64,000 bases of DNA, taken from Owenia fusiformis (Eukaryota > Annelida > Polychaeta > Sabellida > Oweniidae). Where the stretch lies: assembly GCA_903813345.2 (NCBI GenBank), contig CAIIXF020000001.1, forward strand, positions 13,971,915 to 14,035,914. Direction: 5' to 3'. Each line of letters opens with the position of its first letter. Position 1 is the stretch's first letter. The notes under the pieces were generated by a model. That model searched no databases. It was not told the DNA's origin and worked only from the letters and a program-made list of their open reading frames with translations. Positions 48,062-58,859 of the stretch are shown piece by piece. Made by a program: the position numbers and the translations under genes.

Positions 48062-49663
48062 TTTTTAATTCTCGCATATTCTCGTTCGGAATCTTACTTT
48101 ATTTCTAAGAGTTTTGCAGTTTACAATACAACCACACTTCTGAATAGATTCCCTACATTATATGAATACTATTTGTTATATGTTTATACATAACAAAAGA
48201 CAAAACAATCTTTTGAATATCAACTATGAGTAAATCTCCCGATGAAATCCTGAACTCTCGCTCTACGTTCATTCCTGAAAGATGACCTCAAAGAAAAACC
48301 ATAAATAAAGTTGTTTAGGTAAATATAGCCACTTAAAACGAATCATGTTAACGTTTAATCAATGAAAATTTGCAAAATGGAATCTATCTCAACGATTTTC
48401 GATCAAAGAATATGTATCCGCTCAATTACCGCTGCTCTTTTAGACTTTCAAATTCAAATCAAAATGAATTTGTTTCCTCATTTTCAGTCGTAGACGTTTT
48501 TCGTCTTAATTCGGATTGCCAACCAATCTGAATTCATTGTTTTATCATTTTACGTGTGTGTTCTCACCAGATCTTTTTTCTGTCGGTTCCCATTCACATC
48601 AAATTGAAGCTGATCGGAAGTGATTTCGAGCAATGTCAAATAGCCTAGAATCTAACAGATGCACATTCGAGCGTGTCAGTGTGAACCATAATGGAAATTG
48701 CTTCTTAAAGTCTGTGCGTAGACGCACTTACGGACTAAAAAATAAAAGTGCCCTTTGAATGTTCTTGTACCCATCCACAGGTGCTCCCTGGGTAATAAGA
48801 TTGTGGGGCCCCTTTGCAAACAGAACATCTATCGACATCAATAATCTGCAAAAGAGCTCAAAAGGCTAATAAGCCCTAGATGCAGGGACAGATCTGGGAA
48901 CCAACAAGGGGGGGGGGCAATTTCAGGTCAGAGAAAAAACTTCCGTGTTTGCGCGTGCAAAAACTTTGGGCCCCATAAACCAAAAAGTGGTCCCAAATTT
49001 GAGGCTCATTTTCTTCAAAATTTGGCCTGAAATTAAAAAATAAGGCCCAGTAATGACCTTAAACCTTTTGGCCCAAAATTTTTTGTGGACCCAATTTGTT
49101 TTTCTGGGCCCACCCAAGAAGGGGGGGGGGATGGGCCTCCAGCCCCCCCCCCAGATCTGCCAGTGAGATGTATCTGAATATAAACACCCCTCTTTGACCC
49201 CCACCCTTCTTGACTCCCCCTCCTCACTTCTCGATTCCAACCAATTGCCATTCATTGATTGTGCACGTTTTCAAATCCAGAGCATATACGTGGGCCTTCA
49301 AGAGAAGGGTATGCACTTCTGTTTTATTGCATGAGAACTTCAAAATGAGTGGTGCCATGCTTCCCTTTTTTGATGATATTTCAAAAAGATGCTCCCATGG
49401 ATAAATGGTTTAGCATTATCTTGAAGAACAAGAAAATCAAGTGAAAATGACACTAGAAAAATACGAAGGCCATAATGCTATTTTGACAAAACTGATCCAC
49501 TTTTTATGGAAATACCACAGAGAAAGACAATGAACAAACTACATTTTACTGCTTGTTTTCTGTTTGCTAGGTAACATGTTAATGACGTCACAAATTAAAA
49601 TATAATAAACACTGTGATGTGTGACGTTTAGCTTTCTTGTCTATTTAGTTGATAGGGCAATAA
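48062..49663. other. Upstream region of TUBGCP5, no gene seen
   Basis: Should contain the TUBGCP5 promoter. No TATA box is obvious. Positions 48905-49165 are a low-complexity repeat with G9/C9 runs and GGCCCA stretches; the minus-strand open frame across it looks like chance coding in a dispersed repeat. Confidence 0.5.
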
Positions 49664-49668
49664 GTAAC
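49664..49668. repeat. Target-site duplication, left
   Basis: GTAAC, repeated exactly at 54251-54255 on the other side of the LTR retrotransposon. Confidence 0.92.
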
Positions 49669-49848
49669 TGTTATGTATCTGGTTTCAGTACTGGTCATTA
49701 AGACATGTAAGATATCTGATACCCTTAACTGAGATTACCATGCTTATAGCAGACACTTGTAAGTCTGGCTTCCTACTAGAAACACATTAACTATGTAGTT
49801 CTTATATTATGTTTGATGTATAATAAAGTCTTGATACAAAACACAACA
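49669..49848 (+). repeat. 5' LTR
   Basis: 180 bp, begins TGTTATGTATCTGGTTTCAG, ends ATACAAAACACAACA. An AATAAA polyadenylation signal at 49822-49827 lies near its end. No TATA box of canonical form is evident. A primer-binding site should follow; TGATGTCAGATGTGG is there but I cannot assign the tRNA. Confidence 0.95.
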
Positions 49849-49897
49849 TGATGTCAGATGTGGTCTCACATGAATAAGTAGATCAGAGACAATAACA

Positions 49898-52800
49898 ATG
49901 GCAAGTGGATACTCAAAGATAGTGAAGGAATTAGACTTTTATGGCCCTAATCTCTCAGAAGATTGGAAGAGATGGAGAGAACTTATTGAATTAATGTTTG
50001 ATTCTCCTGATGCCACAAAATGGAAAGAGCAAGAGAAAGCCGCTCAAATTCTCCTTCTCATCGGCGAGAAAGGAAGGGACATTTGCAGATCGTGGATTGC
50101 CACTGGGGTACTTTCGGAATCACAAAAGAAGGAGTCTAAAACCCTCCTTGATAAATTTGAGGAATATTGTACACCCAAGAAAAACAGGTCGATCCAGAGG
50201 AAAATGTTCTATGAATGCTACCAGTCGAAGGATGAGTCTATTGACGAGTTTGTTACAAAACTTAGACTTATTGGCAGAGACTGTAAATTCCCCGATCTTG
50301 ATGAGATGATCGCCGACATGATATTAACACATTGTCATTCAACGCAAGTCCAAGAGAAGCTACTAAGATACGAGGAGGACCTCACATTAGACCATGCTCT
50401 AAAGATAGCACGCTTATACGAGCAGAGTAACGTCCATAAGAACTCTCTCAATTCCCGCACAGAAAGTGGACATGAGGAAGTCAGTATTGTAAAGAAGTCG
50501 CAGTCACAAAGGTGTGACAACTGTGGACTGATACATAGAGGAGGCACGTGTCCTGCGGCTAATGAGCAGTGTAACGGATGTTTAAAATTCGGGCATTTTA
50601 AGAGATGTTGCCGTAGTGGGAAATCTAGTGAAAAGGACTCTAGACAACGGAGGCAAGGCAAATCTGGAAAACGTAGAAACCCCCGAAAAGTGAACCAGGT
50701 GGAGGAATCAGTATCTTCAGAAGATGAAGTGTACTTGGGATCTGTAACCACTGAAATCCCAGACACCCAGACATCAAAGATAGCCCAGATTCCCGCCAAA
50801 ACCCCAGATATACCCAACTCAAAATCCTGGATTATACAACTAAAAACAGGTGGGCACACCCTTACTGCTAAGGTGGACACAGGTGCCCAGGCCAATGTGA
50901 TCTCACATGCACTGTTCAAGAGGTTAAGACACCCCCCTATGAAAGCTTCTACCACAAGGCTATTTACCTACAACAGGCAGCCCCTGGACGTCATGGGTGA
51001 ATGTGATATGCCTTGTAACTTTGAAGGGATAAACTACAAAGTGAAGTTCATAGTAATTAAGGAGAAAGCTGACACTTTAATTAGTCTGCAATCAGCTATT
51101 CTCTTTGGCTTAGTTTCCAGAAGTAACATTTCTACAGTTGGCTCTGACAGCACACTGACCACAGACCAGTTGGTGTCGAATTACAGCTATTTATTTGAAG
51201 GCCTAGGCTGTCTGCCTAGCAAAGTGCACATTACCCTTGAAGAAAATGTCACGCCTGTGGTACACCCCCCTTACAAGGTAGCTGTTCACCAGAGAGACAA
51301 ATTGAAAACTGAATTAGAGCGAATGCAAAAACAAGGAGTAATTGCCAAAGTGGATGAGCCCACTGATTGGGTGAATAATATAGTTTTGGTTGAGAAGAGC
51401 GACAAATCTCTGAGGATATGCCTTGATCCTGCAAACCTAAACAAAGTTATTAAAAGGGAACCGTACCCTACTGCCACAACAGAAGAGATCAGCACAAGAT
51501 TGAAAGGTGCTACGAGGTTTACCAAATTGGATGCGACAACCTCATTTTGGCAACTTGAACTTGATCACGAGAGTTCGTTGCTTACTTGCTTCAACACACC
51601 CTTTGGACGATATCGATTTACACGTCTGCCATATGGACTAAACATATCTACTGAAAAGTTCCAGATGGAAGTTTGTAAAGTCCTAGAAGGAATAGATGGC
51701 GTTGAAGTCCAAGTGGATGATATATTGATTTCTGGCAAAGATGAGGAACAGCTTAAGCATCGAATGGAAGCAGTGTTCCAAAGAGCAAGTGAGAACAACC
51801 TCAAGTTTAACAGGAAGAAATGCCAGTTTAATGTGCCATCAGTCACATATGTAGGACATACATGGTCGAGAGATGGATTGAGTATTCCGGATGATCGGAT
51901 AAAAGCGATAGTTGAGATGAAAACTCCTACTGATAAACAATCACTGAGTCGATTCCTTGGCATGGTGAATTATGTTGCCAAGTTCGTACCACGCTTATCA
52001 GAGCTAAATGCTCCCTTGCGAGAACTACTGAAAGAGGATATTATTTTCGAATGGAATAAGCCACAGATAGAAGCGTATGAGCAGCTGAAAAAGCTTATAA
52101 CTACAGCGCCAGTTCTCAAGTTTTATGACCCCAATAAGCCATCAGTGCTGAATGTAGACTCTTCGAAAGATGGTCTTGGAGCTGTCCTACTACAGGATGA
52201 TATGCCTGTATGCTACGCGTCAAAATCGCTAACCCCTGCCCAACAAAACTACTCCCAAATAGAGAAAGAGATGACGAGTATATGTTTTGGAGCAACTAAG
52301 TTTCACCAATACCTCTATGGTAAGCCCTTCGTCGTGGAAACTGATCACAAGCCCCTGGAGGTGATCGCAAAGAAAGCTCTAAATAAAGCCCCAGCTCGAT
52401 TACAAAGAATGCTTTTGCAAATGCAAAAGTACGATGTCACAATCAAGTGGAAACCTGGAAAAGACATGGTTATATCAGACACTCTCAGCAGAGCATGTGT
52501 AGACAGTGACACAGAAAGCTCGAAAATTATTGCTTCTATCATGAACGACATTGATCGACAAGCAGATGGATTACTTCAAGCTTTACCCATGTCTAAACCA
52601 AAACAGCAAGAGTACAGGAACGCGACCTCGAATGACCCTGTACTGCAACGCATTATGGAATATTGCAGAATTGGATGGCCTGAAAAGACTGATGTACATG
52701 AGTCAGTCATGCCTTATTACACCTTTCATGATGAACTTAGTACAGTTGATGGTCTCGTGTTCAAAGGCCTGAAACTGGTAATTCCCACATCAATGAGAGA

Positions 52801-53713
52801 CGAAGTAAAGTCGCTTATCCATGAAAACCATATGGGAATCGTTAAAACTAAATCCATAGCAAGAGAGACACTCTATTGGCCCAACATGAATTCCCAGATC
52901 GAGGATATGATAAAAAACTGTGACATTTGCAAAACCCACAGAAATGCCAATCAAAGAGAACCTATGATTCCACATAAGGTTCCTATGCGCCCCTGGGAAA
53001 AGATAGGTGTTGACCTATTCTCACATAACAACAAGGATTACCTAATTGGAGTAGACTACTACAGCAAGTACCCTGAGCTGTACTCACTCACCAGCACCAA
53101 GGCAAAACCCATCATAAATTGCCTAAAAGCCTCGTTCAGCAGAAATGGTATTCCCCAAACAGTATTCAGTGACAATGGTCCACCATTTCAATCATCAGAA
53201 TATGTGAAATTCAGCGAAGACTACAACTTCGACATTGCTACATCAAGCCCGAATCTAGCAAATAGCAATGGCCAAATTGAAAGGACAATTCAGACTGTAA
53301 AAAATATTATCAGAAAATCAGATGATATTTTCACAGCCATGCTGAATTTGAGAAACACCCCAATTGATGCGAAGATCAACAAATCCCCAGCAGAATTACT
53401 TATGGGTAGAAAACTGCGATCTAAAATTCCTACAAGTGATGTTCTACTGAATCCCCAAAGCCCAGATCCCAACGTTCGCACAAAACTTCAGCAGAAAAAG
53501 CAGATGGAGAAGAGAAAGTATGACCTCCGCGCTCGTCCCCTTGCCCCTCTTCAACCTAATACCCCTGTCAAAGTCCGTGAGAAAAGGAACAATAAATACA
53601 TCTGGAGAAATGCAACAGTGACTGAGAAACTAGATTCGCCCAGATCATATCTAGTTGAAACCCCAGATGGAGGACAATTTAGAAGGAATAGGAGACATTT
53701 AATTCCAGCATAA
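49898..53713 (+). CDS. gag-pol: Gag-Pol polyprotein of LTR retrotransposon
   Basis: 1271 codons, one frame, start ATG in AACAATGG context 49 bp after the 5' LTR. Residues 1-200: helical Gag-like region. From residue 206: two zinc knuckles (CDNCGLIHRGGTC, then CNGCLKFGHFKRC). Protease DTGA with Asp at 327. Reverse transcriptase with KLDATTSFWQL and the active-site VDD at 606-608 (Val in place of the more usual Tyr before the second pair, sequence VQVDDIL). RNase H from NVDSSKDGLG (Asp 754) through ETDHKPL. Integrase: HHCC zinc domain from His 975 to CDICKTH, catalytic Asp 1039, Asp 1092 (FSDNG) and Glu 1128, a D-D-35-E spacing. No stop or frameshift is seen, so the product may be functional. 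Confidence 0.96.
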   Translation: MASGYSKIVKELDFYGPNLSEDWKRWRELIELMFDSPDATKWKEQEKAAQILLLIGEKGRDICRSWIATGVLSESQKKESKTLLDKFEEYCTPKKNRSIQRKMFYECYQSKDESIDEFVTKLRLIGRDCKFPDLDEMIADMILTHCHSTQVQEKLLRYEEDLTLDHALKIARLYEQSNVHKNSLNSRTESGHEEVSIVKKSQSQRCDNCGLIHRGGTCPAANEQCNGCLKFGHFKRCCRSGKSSEKDSRQRRQGKSGKRRNPRKVNQVEESVSSEDEVYLGSVTTEIPDTQTSKIAQIPAKTPDIPNSKSWIIQLKTGGHTLTAKVDTGAQANVISHALFKRLRHPPMKASTTRLFTYNRQPLDVMGECDMPCNFEGINYKVKFIVIKEKADTLISLQSAILFGLVSRSNISTVGSDSTLTTDQLVSNYSYLFEGLGCLPSKVHITLEENVTPVVHPPYKVAVHQRDKLKTELERMQKQGVIAKVDEPTDWVNNIVLVEKSDKSLRICLDPANLNKVIKREPYPTATTEEISTRLKGATRFTKLDATTSFWQLELDHESSLLTCFNTPFGRYRFTRLPYGLNISTEKFQMEVCKVLEGIDGVEVQVDDILISGKDEEQLKHRMEAVFQRASENNLKFNRKKCQFNVPSVTYVGHTWSRDGLSIPDDRIKAIVEMKTPTDKQSLSRFLGMVNYVAKFVPRLSELNAPLRELLKEDIIFEWNKPQIEAYEQLKKLITTAPVLKFYDPNKPSVLNVDSSKDGLGAVLLQDDMPVCYASKSLTPAQQNYSQIEKEMTSICFGATKFHQYLYGKPFVVETDHKPLEVIAKKALNKAPARLQRMLLQMQKYDVTIKWKPGKDMVISDTLSRACVDSDTESSKIIASIMNDIDRQADGLLQALPMSKPKQQEYRNATSNDPVLQRIMEYCRIGWPEKTDVHESVMPYYTFHDELSTVDGLVFKGLKLVIPTSMRDEVKSLIHENHMGIVKTKSIARETLYWPNMNSQIEDMIKNCDICKTHRNANQREPMIPHKVPMRPWEKIGVDLFSHNNKDYLIGVDYYSKYPELYSLTSTKAKPIINCLKASFSRNGIPQTVFSDNGPPFQSSEYVKFSEDYNFDIATSSPNLANSNGQIERTIQTVKNIIRKSDDIFTAMLNLRNTPIDAKINKSPAELLMGRKLRSKIPTSDVLLNPQSPDPNVRTKLQQKKQMEKRKYDLRARPLAPLQPNTPVKVREKRNNKYIWRNATVTEKLDSPRSYLVETPDGGQFRRNRRHLIPA

Positions 53714-54057
53714 AATGTGTGAAATGACTGTCAATAATATAGTGTAGACCCAAGACTGGAAGTGAAATGGAAATATCCATATTTGCAATGAAGGTCAAGG
53801 ATAGACCAAATTAGCATATCAAAATAAACATTGTAGTAAGACTGTAGTAAACTCTTAGGTCAAGAACCTCATTAGCATGTAGTACAAACATATGCACTGG
53901 ACATTTTATCAATGAATACTAAAGTTCATGAGACAGGTCAGATAGTTCAAATTACATGGCTTGTAAAGTTTAAATGAGCTCCCTAACAAAATATTCAGAA
54001 TTAGTAATGATCATATTTCAATGAGATGACTGTTAAAAATTTAACTTGTTTTAAACT
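53714..54057 (+). other. Retrotransposon 3' non-coding leader to the purine tract
   Basis: 344 bp between the pol stop codon and the polypurine tract. AT-rich, several ATTAGCAT motifs, no open frame of note. Confidence 0.7.
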
Positions 54058-54070
54058 AAAAGAAGGGAGA
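54058..54070 (+). promoter_or_regulatory. Polypurine tract
   Basis: AAAAGAAGGGAGA directly precedes the TG of the 3' LTR, the position where plus-strand DNA synthesis is primed in LTR retrotransposons. Confidence 0.9.
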
Positions 54071-54250
54071 TGTTATGTATCTGGTTTCAGTACTGGTCAT
54101 TAAGACATGTAAGATATCTGATACCCTTAACTGAGATTACCATGCTTATAGCAGACACTTGTAAGTCTGGCTTCCTACTAGAAACACATTAACTATGTAG
54201 TTCTTATATTATGTTTGATGTATAATAAAGTCTTGATACAAAACACAACA
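54071..54250 (+). repeat. 3' LTR
   Basis: 180 bp, identical to the 5' LTR by direct reading, ending ACACAACA before the right GTAAC duplication. Confidence 0.95.
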
Positions 54251-54255
54251 GTAAC
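54251..54255. repeat. Target-site duplication, right
   Basis: GTAAC, matching 49664-49668. Confidence 0.92.
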
Positions 54256-56322
54256 CGATGTCATAGTTTATGTTATATTACGTCATATCTTCATCACAAA
54301 CACAACATATGACATCGTGATCGTTGCTTAGATGATTTGCCATATAAGGTAATAATGGCGGACTTTTGGTCACGTGACTGGTCGACAGTCGGTCCATAGA
54401 ACGAATGGCTCCGCCCACTTCGTGGGGGGCCTTCGTAAAAATCAATGTTGAATATGATTAAAGCATAAAATATGATTAATCTCATTTAAAGTAAACAAAA
54501 AGACCAATAGGGCTACAGTCGAAATGTTGATGCATGCGCAGACCTCTATTTAGTGATATTTTCATTTCAAATATGGCGGCCAATCCGATGTCTGACGACC
54601 CTTACAAAGAATCTAGGCAGTTTGCATTTTTACCTCCTGTGAAATAACAAGTGGAATTTAGTAGTTGTTTTGTGTTTTATTATCATTCTGCATCGTAATT
54701 CTATGTGATGTGGTGTTGAAATGTCAGCAGAAATACATATCCATACGATAATCGAGTGAATCAGATAACAGATTTTTCGAAAACCCGTCTCGTGCTAAGA
54801 GTGTAAAAACTTGTATTAACATGCTCAAAAGTGCCAATGTGCACATCAATGTCAAGCTAAATCAATGTTGTGTCTAAAACAGGTACCCGATCTACTCAAA
54901 ACAGCTTGTCATTCAAGTATACACGCTTAGCAAACACGGCGAAATGACCTGAATCTTGGAATTTCGTTCAAGAGCTAGTAATGTTTGCTCCGGTCTTCGT
55001 CATAAGTGTTCATCAGACTTCACGCATGCGCAGGGGAAAAACCATCAACCAATAAGGTTTATAAATCAATTTTGCGCATGCACCTTACAACGGTAAACAA
55101 ATTCGTATTTATAAACAAACCAGTTTGAGATAACCCGATATCAGTCGGAGAAATCTGACGATCTACGAAACTCACTTCAAAAAATCAAATGCGGACTGAC
55201 GGCGTATTCTACTATGTTTGGATCTAAGATTTTCAGTATAGATAAAGTCTTTTATGATCTTTCGAATGAGGTAAGTCTCTAGTTCGAAAGACAATCGTAT
55301 CAACTTGAACAAAAGTTGAGTTTTGACGAAAAATTTTAACATGCGCAGAAGTCCCATTTTCGTTGTACCATATTGACTGAATAAGAAAAAGAGGTAGCAA
55401 AATGTTCTCTGAGTGTTGCATTGTGGGTAATTATACAAGAACACATTCCAATAAAAAATAAAATTTGTGGGAGAATCATGTTCTTATTTTGGGTTATTTC
55501 TTAAAATCATACATGAAAAACACAAAACAAGTTTTTTCTTGGAATGTGTACAGGAAGCAATATTTTCTCAAATTTTTCGGAGGACTGGGTTTCGGACAAC
55601 TGGGGTGTACCCGTTTCACCGACACAGGTTTTACTGTATTTCTACTTCTTTATTAAACATTCATGGTAATGTGAAGTCGTGACAAGCTTGTCTCTATACT
55701 GTATATACTCTGTAAACCCTCTGGTAATCAAATTATTTTCTGACCAGGCCAGTCATGTTTCTATTGTCAATGTCTTATTTGCCACAGTGATAATCCTCAT
55801 AATTGCCAAAATTTCATTACATTATCAAAATGCTTGCTTTACTGAATAATACATAGTGTATCAGCAATTTCTACAGTTGGTGATTGATTTTGGTGAGCCT
55901 ACATTATTCATAATCACAATCAGTTAATGCAATGGCTAGGCACTAGGCACACACAACGGCAAAAGGATTTCATTTGCAATATGAAATAGAAACATATCAA
56001 AAGCAGGAAAGTTTAAAAGAATATTTTCCAGAATTCGCCATCAGAAATTGTGATACAAAATACAACAGGACAGGCAAGTCACATAACATGCCTGTCCACT
56101 CGTCTTTAGGGTATCTTGGTATCCATTGTGATATGCAGTGCTCTCTTGTAATTTTTAGTAAGACATTTTTGAGTTTTGAAATTCTTATGTGTAACATTTC
56201 AAAATTATTGAGATTTTATCAGAGGGAATTCTGGGAGTATTAGGAATTAATTGTTGCTGCCCCCAAGCCATTTTAATGTGGGGGAGACCCCTGATACTAT
56301 AATTTCTGAACTTGTTTTGCAG
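54256..56322 (+). promoter_or_regulatory. Candidate promoter and 5' exon region of the plus-strand gene
   Basis: Holds a CACGTG E-box (54371-54376), NRF1-like TGCATGCGCAG (54531-54541) and CGCATGCGCAG (55023-55033), and a YY1-like AATATGGCGGCC (54571). These clusters are typical of broad animal promoters. A repeat fragment ending CAGGTTTTACTGTA is at 55565-55634. The transcription start is not fixed by sequence alone. Confidence 0.4.
54573..54647 (+). other. Short ORF at a YY1-like ATGGCGGCC site
   Basis: ATG followed by 23 more codons (MAANPMSDDPYKESRQFAFL...) and TAA at 54645. It could be an upstream ORF of the 56346 gene, or a first coding exon cut at the weak donor CCT|GTGAAA. It cannot join the 56323 exon at phase 0, which meets TGA after two codons. 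Confidence 0.3.
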
Positions 56323-56345
56323 GTTGATTGAATGATCAAAGCACA

Positions 56346-57170
56346 ATGGAGGCAAGGAATCATCCATGCTATTGCTGCAGTCGTTACCAGGGCTTACAAA
56401 GGGACATAATGCCAATGAATCTCGATAGTGCCCTGAATGAACTAGGAATGCTGAGCTCAGTTACAGAGAGCAGGAAACAATATCTCAGTGAGAGGAATCG
56501 TAACCATAATAGATCTAAATCTGAGCAGGGCACTAGTAGTAGCCAACTTCCCGACACCGGTGATAATGCTATGTCTAGTACAGGATCTGAGAGTAGTAAT
56601 AGCCTTTCAAAAGGATATCAAATTGTTAAGATTAATCCACAATATGTGACATCATTGAATTCGGGTAATCGCCCAATGAAAATTGAACAAATAGGCAGCA
56701 AAAAAGACCCCGGGCATTCTATATGTCACGGTCGCAAATTTATGCCTGATAGTTTAGAATCTGAAGCAAGAGGAAGTAGGTTAACTCGTGTTAAGTTCTC
56801 CCGGATTAAACGCTTTAAAAAACCATATGATGTGCCATGGCGGTTTTCGTTTGATTATGCCAATTTGACGAGCCCAGATATGGGAGAAGGGCTCAACAGC
56901 TCATCTCCAACCAGTACCAATGCAAGGGAGAGTCCTTCCCTCTCTTCCATTCATGCCAGTCCCACCAAATTTGCAGTAAGGAGTACCTCAAATTCCAACA
57001 CCCCCGAAAAAAAGCAAAATGGCCGTGACCGTGGGAGCCTGGTTAGATCAAGGTCTCTCGATGACTTGGATTTATCTAAATTGAATTTAATGGACAAGCA
57101 GTATAATGTACAGGAAAGTAAAGAGATTGAGAAAATGTCCCAGAATTTTCTAAATCTTCACGTGGACTAA
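56346..57170 (+). CDS. Unrecognised 274-residue Ser-rich basic protein
   Basis: Single coding exon. An acceptor TTGTTTTGCAG ends at 56322, so the 5' UTR is spliced, and the first ATG of the exon that opens a long frame is at 56346 (ACAATGG context). An AATAAA at 57190-57195, 20 bp past the stop, supports the 3' end. The N-terminus has a Cys cluster (HPCYCCSRYQ). Residues ~150-185 are basic with Trp/Phe (VKFSRIKRFKKPYDVPWRFS). Near the C-terminus are RSRSLDDLDLSKLNLMD and IEKMSQNFLNLHVD, which look like short binding motifs. The rest is Ser/Asn-rich and probably disordered. No enzyme domain, signal peptide or membrane segment. I could not assign a family. Confidence 0.7.
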   Translation: MEARNHPCYCCSRYQGLQRDIMPMNLDSALNELGMLSSVTESRKQYLSERNRNHNRSKSEQGTSSSQLPDTGDNAMSSTGSESSNSLSKGYQIVKINPQYVTSLNSGNRPMKIEQIGSKKDPGHSICHGRKFMPDSLESEARGSRLTRVKFSRIKRFKKPYDVPWRFSFDYANLTSPDMGEGLNSSSPTSTNARESPSLSSIHASPTKFAVRSTSNSNTPEKKQNGRDRGSLVRSRSLDDLDLSKLNLMDKQYNVQESKEIEKMSQNFLNLHVD

Positions 57171-57663
57171 TTTGAAGAACAATGAATTCAATAAATTCTC
57201 TCACCATTCCATGTCAGTATTATTAATATGCTCCACTATAATTGTTGTCAGCTGAGTGTGCAATGTTTCATAACTTCAGAGTGAAATAATGCTCAACGTT
57301 TTTAATGCAGTCAATATAATCGTTAATATTGTACCTTGGATTAATTTCAAATTTTCAAATTTATAATTTTTGGACAACTATTTGGTGACTGGGCAATGAG
57401 TAATTGAACTCAGCTCAATTTCTGTATTTGAATCGACCAGGTTACAGTAGGCTAATTGTGATTCAAACCATTGGCCCAATTAATGGCTTGGTCATATTTG
57501 CTCCGATTTTCACTACAGCGTCCAGCTGATTGAGTATTTTGTTCAAAATTGAATACAATATTCAGGAAAACACTCAATCGGCTGGGTGGCGGCCAATGGA
57601 TCGGAGCAAATGTGACCCATGCATTACAGGGTACTCACATGAATTTAAGAGACTTATAACAGT
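57171..57663. other. 3' flank of the unknown gene
   Basis: Polyadenylation signal AATAAA at 57190-57195, then AT-rich sequence. Around 57490-57625 a GGAGCAAATGTGACC-like pair (GGTCATATTTGCTCCGATTT and its near reverse complement GATCGGAGCAAATGTGACCC) forms an imperfect inverted repeat. Confidence 0.55.
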
Positions 57664-57697
57664 TTAACCCTTTCTCTACGCACCCCATGCAGACAGA

Positions 57698-58859
57698 TCA
57701 CCTAAAATTACATTTGTATGATGTGAGAATCGACATTCACCAGGAAATTACAAATATTTTGCCACACATGCAGCAAATTAATTTTTACTGCTTAACAAAT
57801 GGTGAATGACAGTCAGATTGAGTTCTATAAGTATGAGTATTACATACCTAGCGAAGCATTTGTATGGAAGTCAATGGGAAAGTTAGCGAGCTATATCCAC
57901 CGATATTGCCCGATTACCCCGATATAGCCCGCTTACCTCGTTTTGATATTAGATTTCTTTAATAACCATGATAATATCATGACGTCACGTCATTGATACA
58001 AAGTAACCATGGGAACAAAGGCATGTAATACATCAGTTATGTCACTATGACGTGAAATGGAATCAATATGTTTACCATATTTCACGTCATAGTGACATAA
58101 CCTCTAAGAATAGCATGACGTCTTGATATTTCAAGGTAACTCGTTGGAATAGTGATGGCGCTGATTGAAATTACGATGTAAAGATAAAACCGCAACGAAA
58201 TATTTGTAGATTTCTTTGAAAAACTTAGAAATATACATCACATATCGAATTTCTCAAAACAGAAAAAAACATTTATAAATAGTAAGGCCTGCAGGTCGGA
58301 TTCTTCCTGGTAGCATTAACATTGGTCTAGTATATGTCATACAATTAATATTTGAAACACAACTATTATTCAAACTTATGATGGGACATAAGTATGATAT
58401 GTACTTCAAGGTAATAAAATAATACGAGTATCACTGTATCATACTAATGTTCGATCATAAGTTTGAATAATAGTTGAGTTTCAAATATTAATTGTGTGAC
58501 ATATACGAGACCAATGTCAATGCTACCAGGAGGAATCAGACCTACAGGTCTTACTATTTATACATGTTTTTTTGTGTTTCGAAAAATTCTATTTGTGACA
58601 TATATTTCTTAGTTTTTCAAAGAAATCTACAAATATTTTGTTGCGTTTTTTTTCCATCGTAATTTCAATTACCGCCATCACTTTTCAAACGCTGTTACCT
58701 TGAAATATCAAGACATCATGCCATTCTCATACTTATAGAACTTAATTTGGCTGTCATTCACCATTTATTAAGCAGTAAATATTAATTTGCTCCATGGGTG
58801 ATAAATTATTTCAAGTTTCCTGGTGAATGTCGAGTCTCACATCATACGAATGTAATTAT
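57698..58859. repeat. Large imperfect palindrome with asymmetric insert
   Basis: Outer ends ATTACATTTGTATGATGTGA and TCACATCATACGAATGTAAT are inverted; the match continues inward through CATTCACCAGGAAA, GCAAATTAATTTTTACTGCT, GAATGACAG, then TTCAAGGTAAC, ATTTGTAGATTTCTTTGAAA and ATTATTCAAACTTATGAT to a centre near 58415. The left arm carries about 250 extra bp (57850-58110) that include a second palindrome. Confidence 0.88.
58032..58101. repeat. Nested palindrome
   Basis: GTTATGTCACTATGACGTGA followed by AAT is repeated in inverse as ATTTCACGTCATAGTGACAT and AAC, with a ~20-bp loop. It lies inside the extra DNA of the larger palindrome's left arm and contains a TGACG/CGTCA pair. Confidence 0.85.

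Larger units (their letters stand above)
49669..54250 (+). mobile_element. Complete Ty3/Gypsy LTR retrotransposon
   Basis: 4582 bp with 180-bp LTRs starting TG and ending CA, a purine tract before the 3' LTR, a single open Gag-Pol frame and a 5-bp target duplication. Domain order Gag, protease, reverse transcriptase, RNase H, integrase defines the Ty3/Gypsy group; the K02A2.6/mag-like Pol style is my impression only. The two LTRs look identical base for base, so the insertion is recent. No env-like frame follows pol. Confidence 0.96.

Noticed and set aside
48923-49255. 110-codon open frame upstream of TUBGCP5
   Set aside because: Crosses a low-complexity repeat with long G and C runs; Gly/Pro/Trp-rich translation is an artefact of those runs.
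50335-53481. Minus-strand open frames opposite Gag-Pol
   Set aside because: Antisense shadows of a strongly supported retrotransposon frame.
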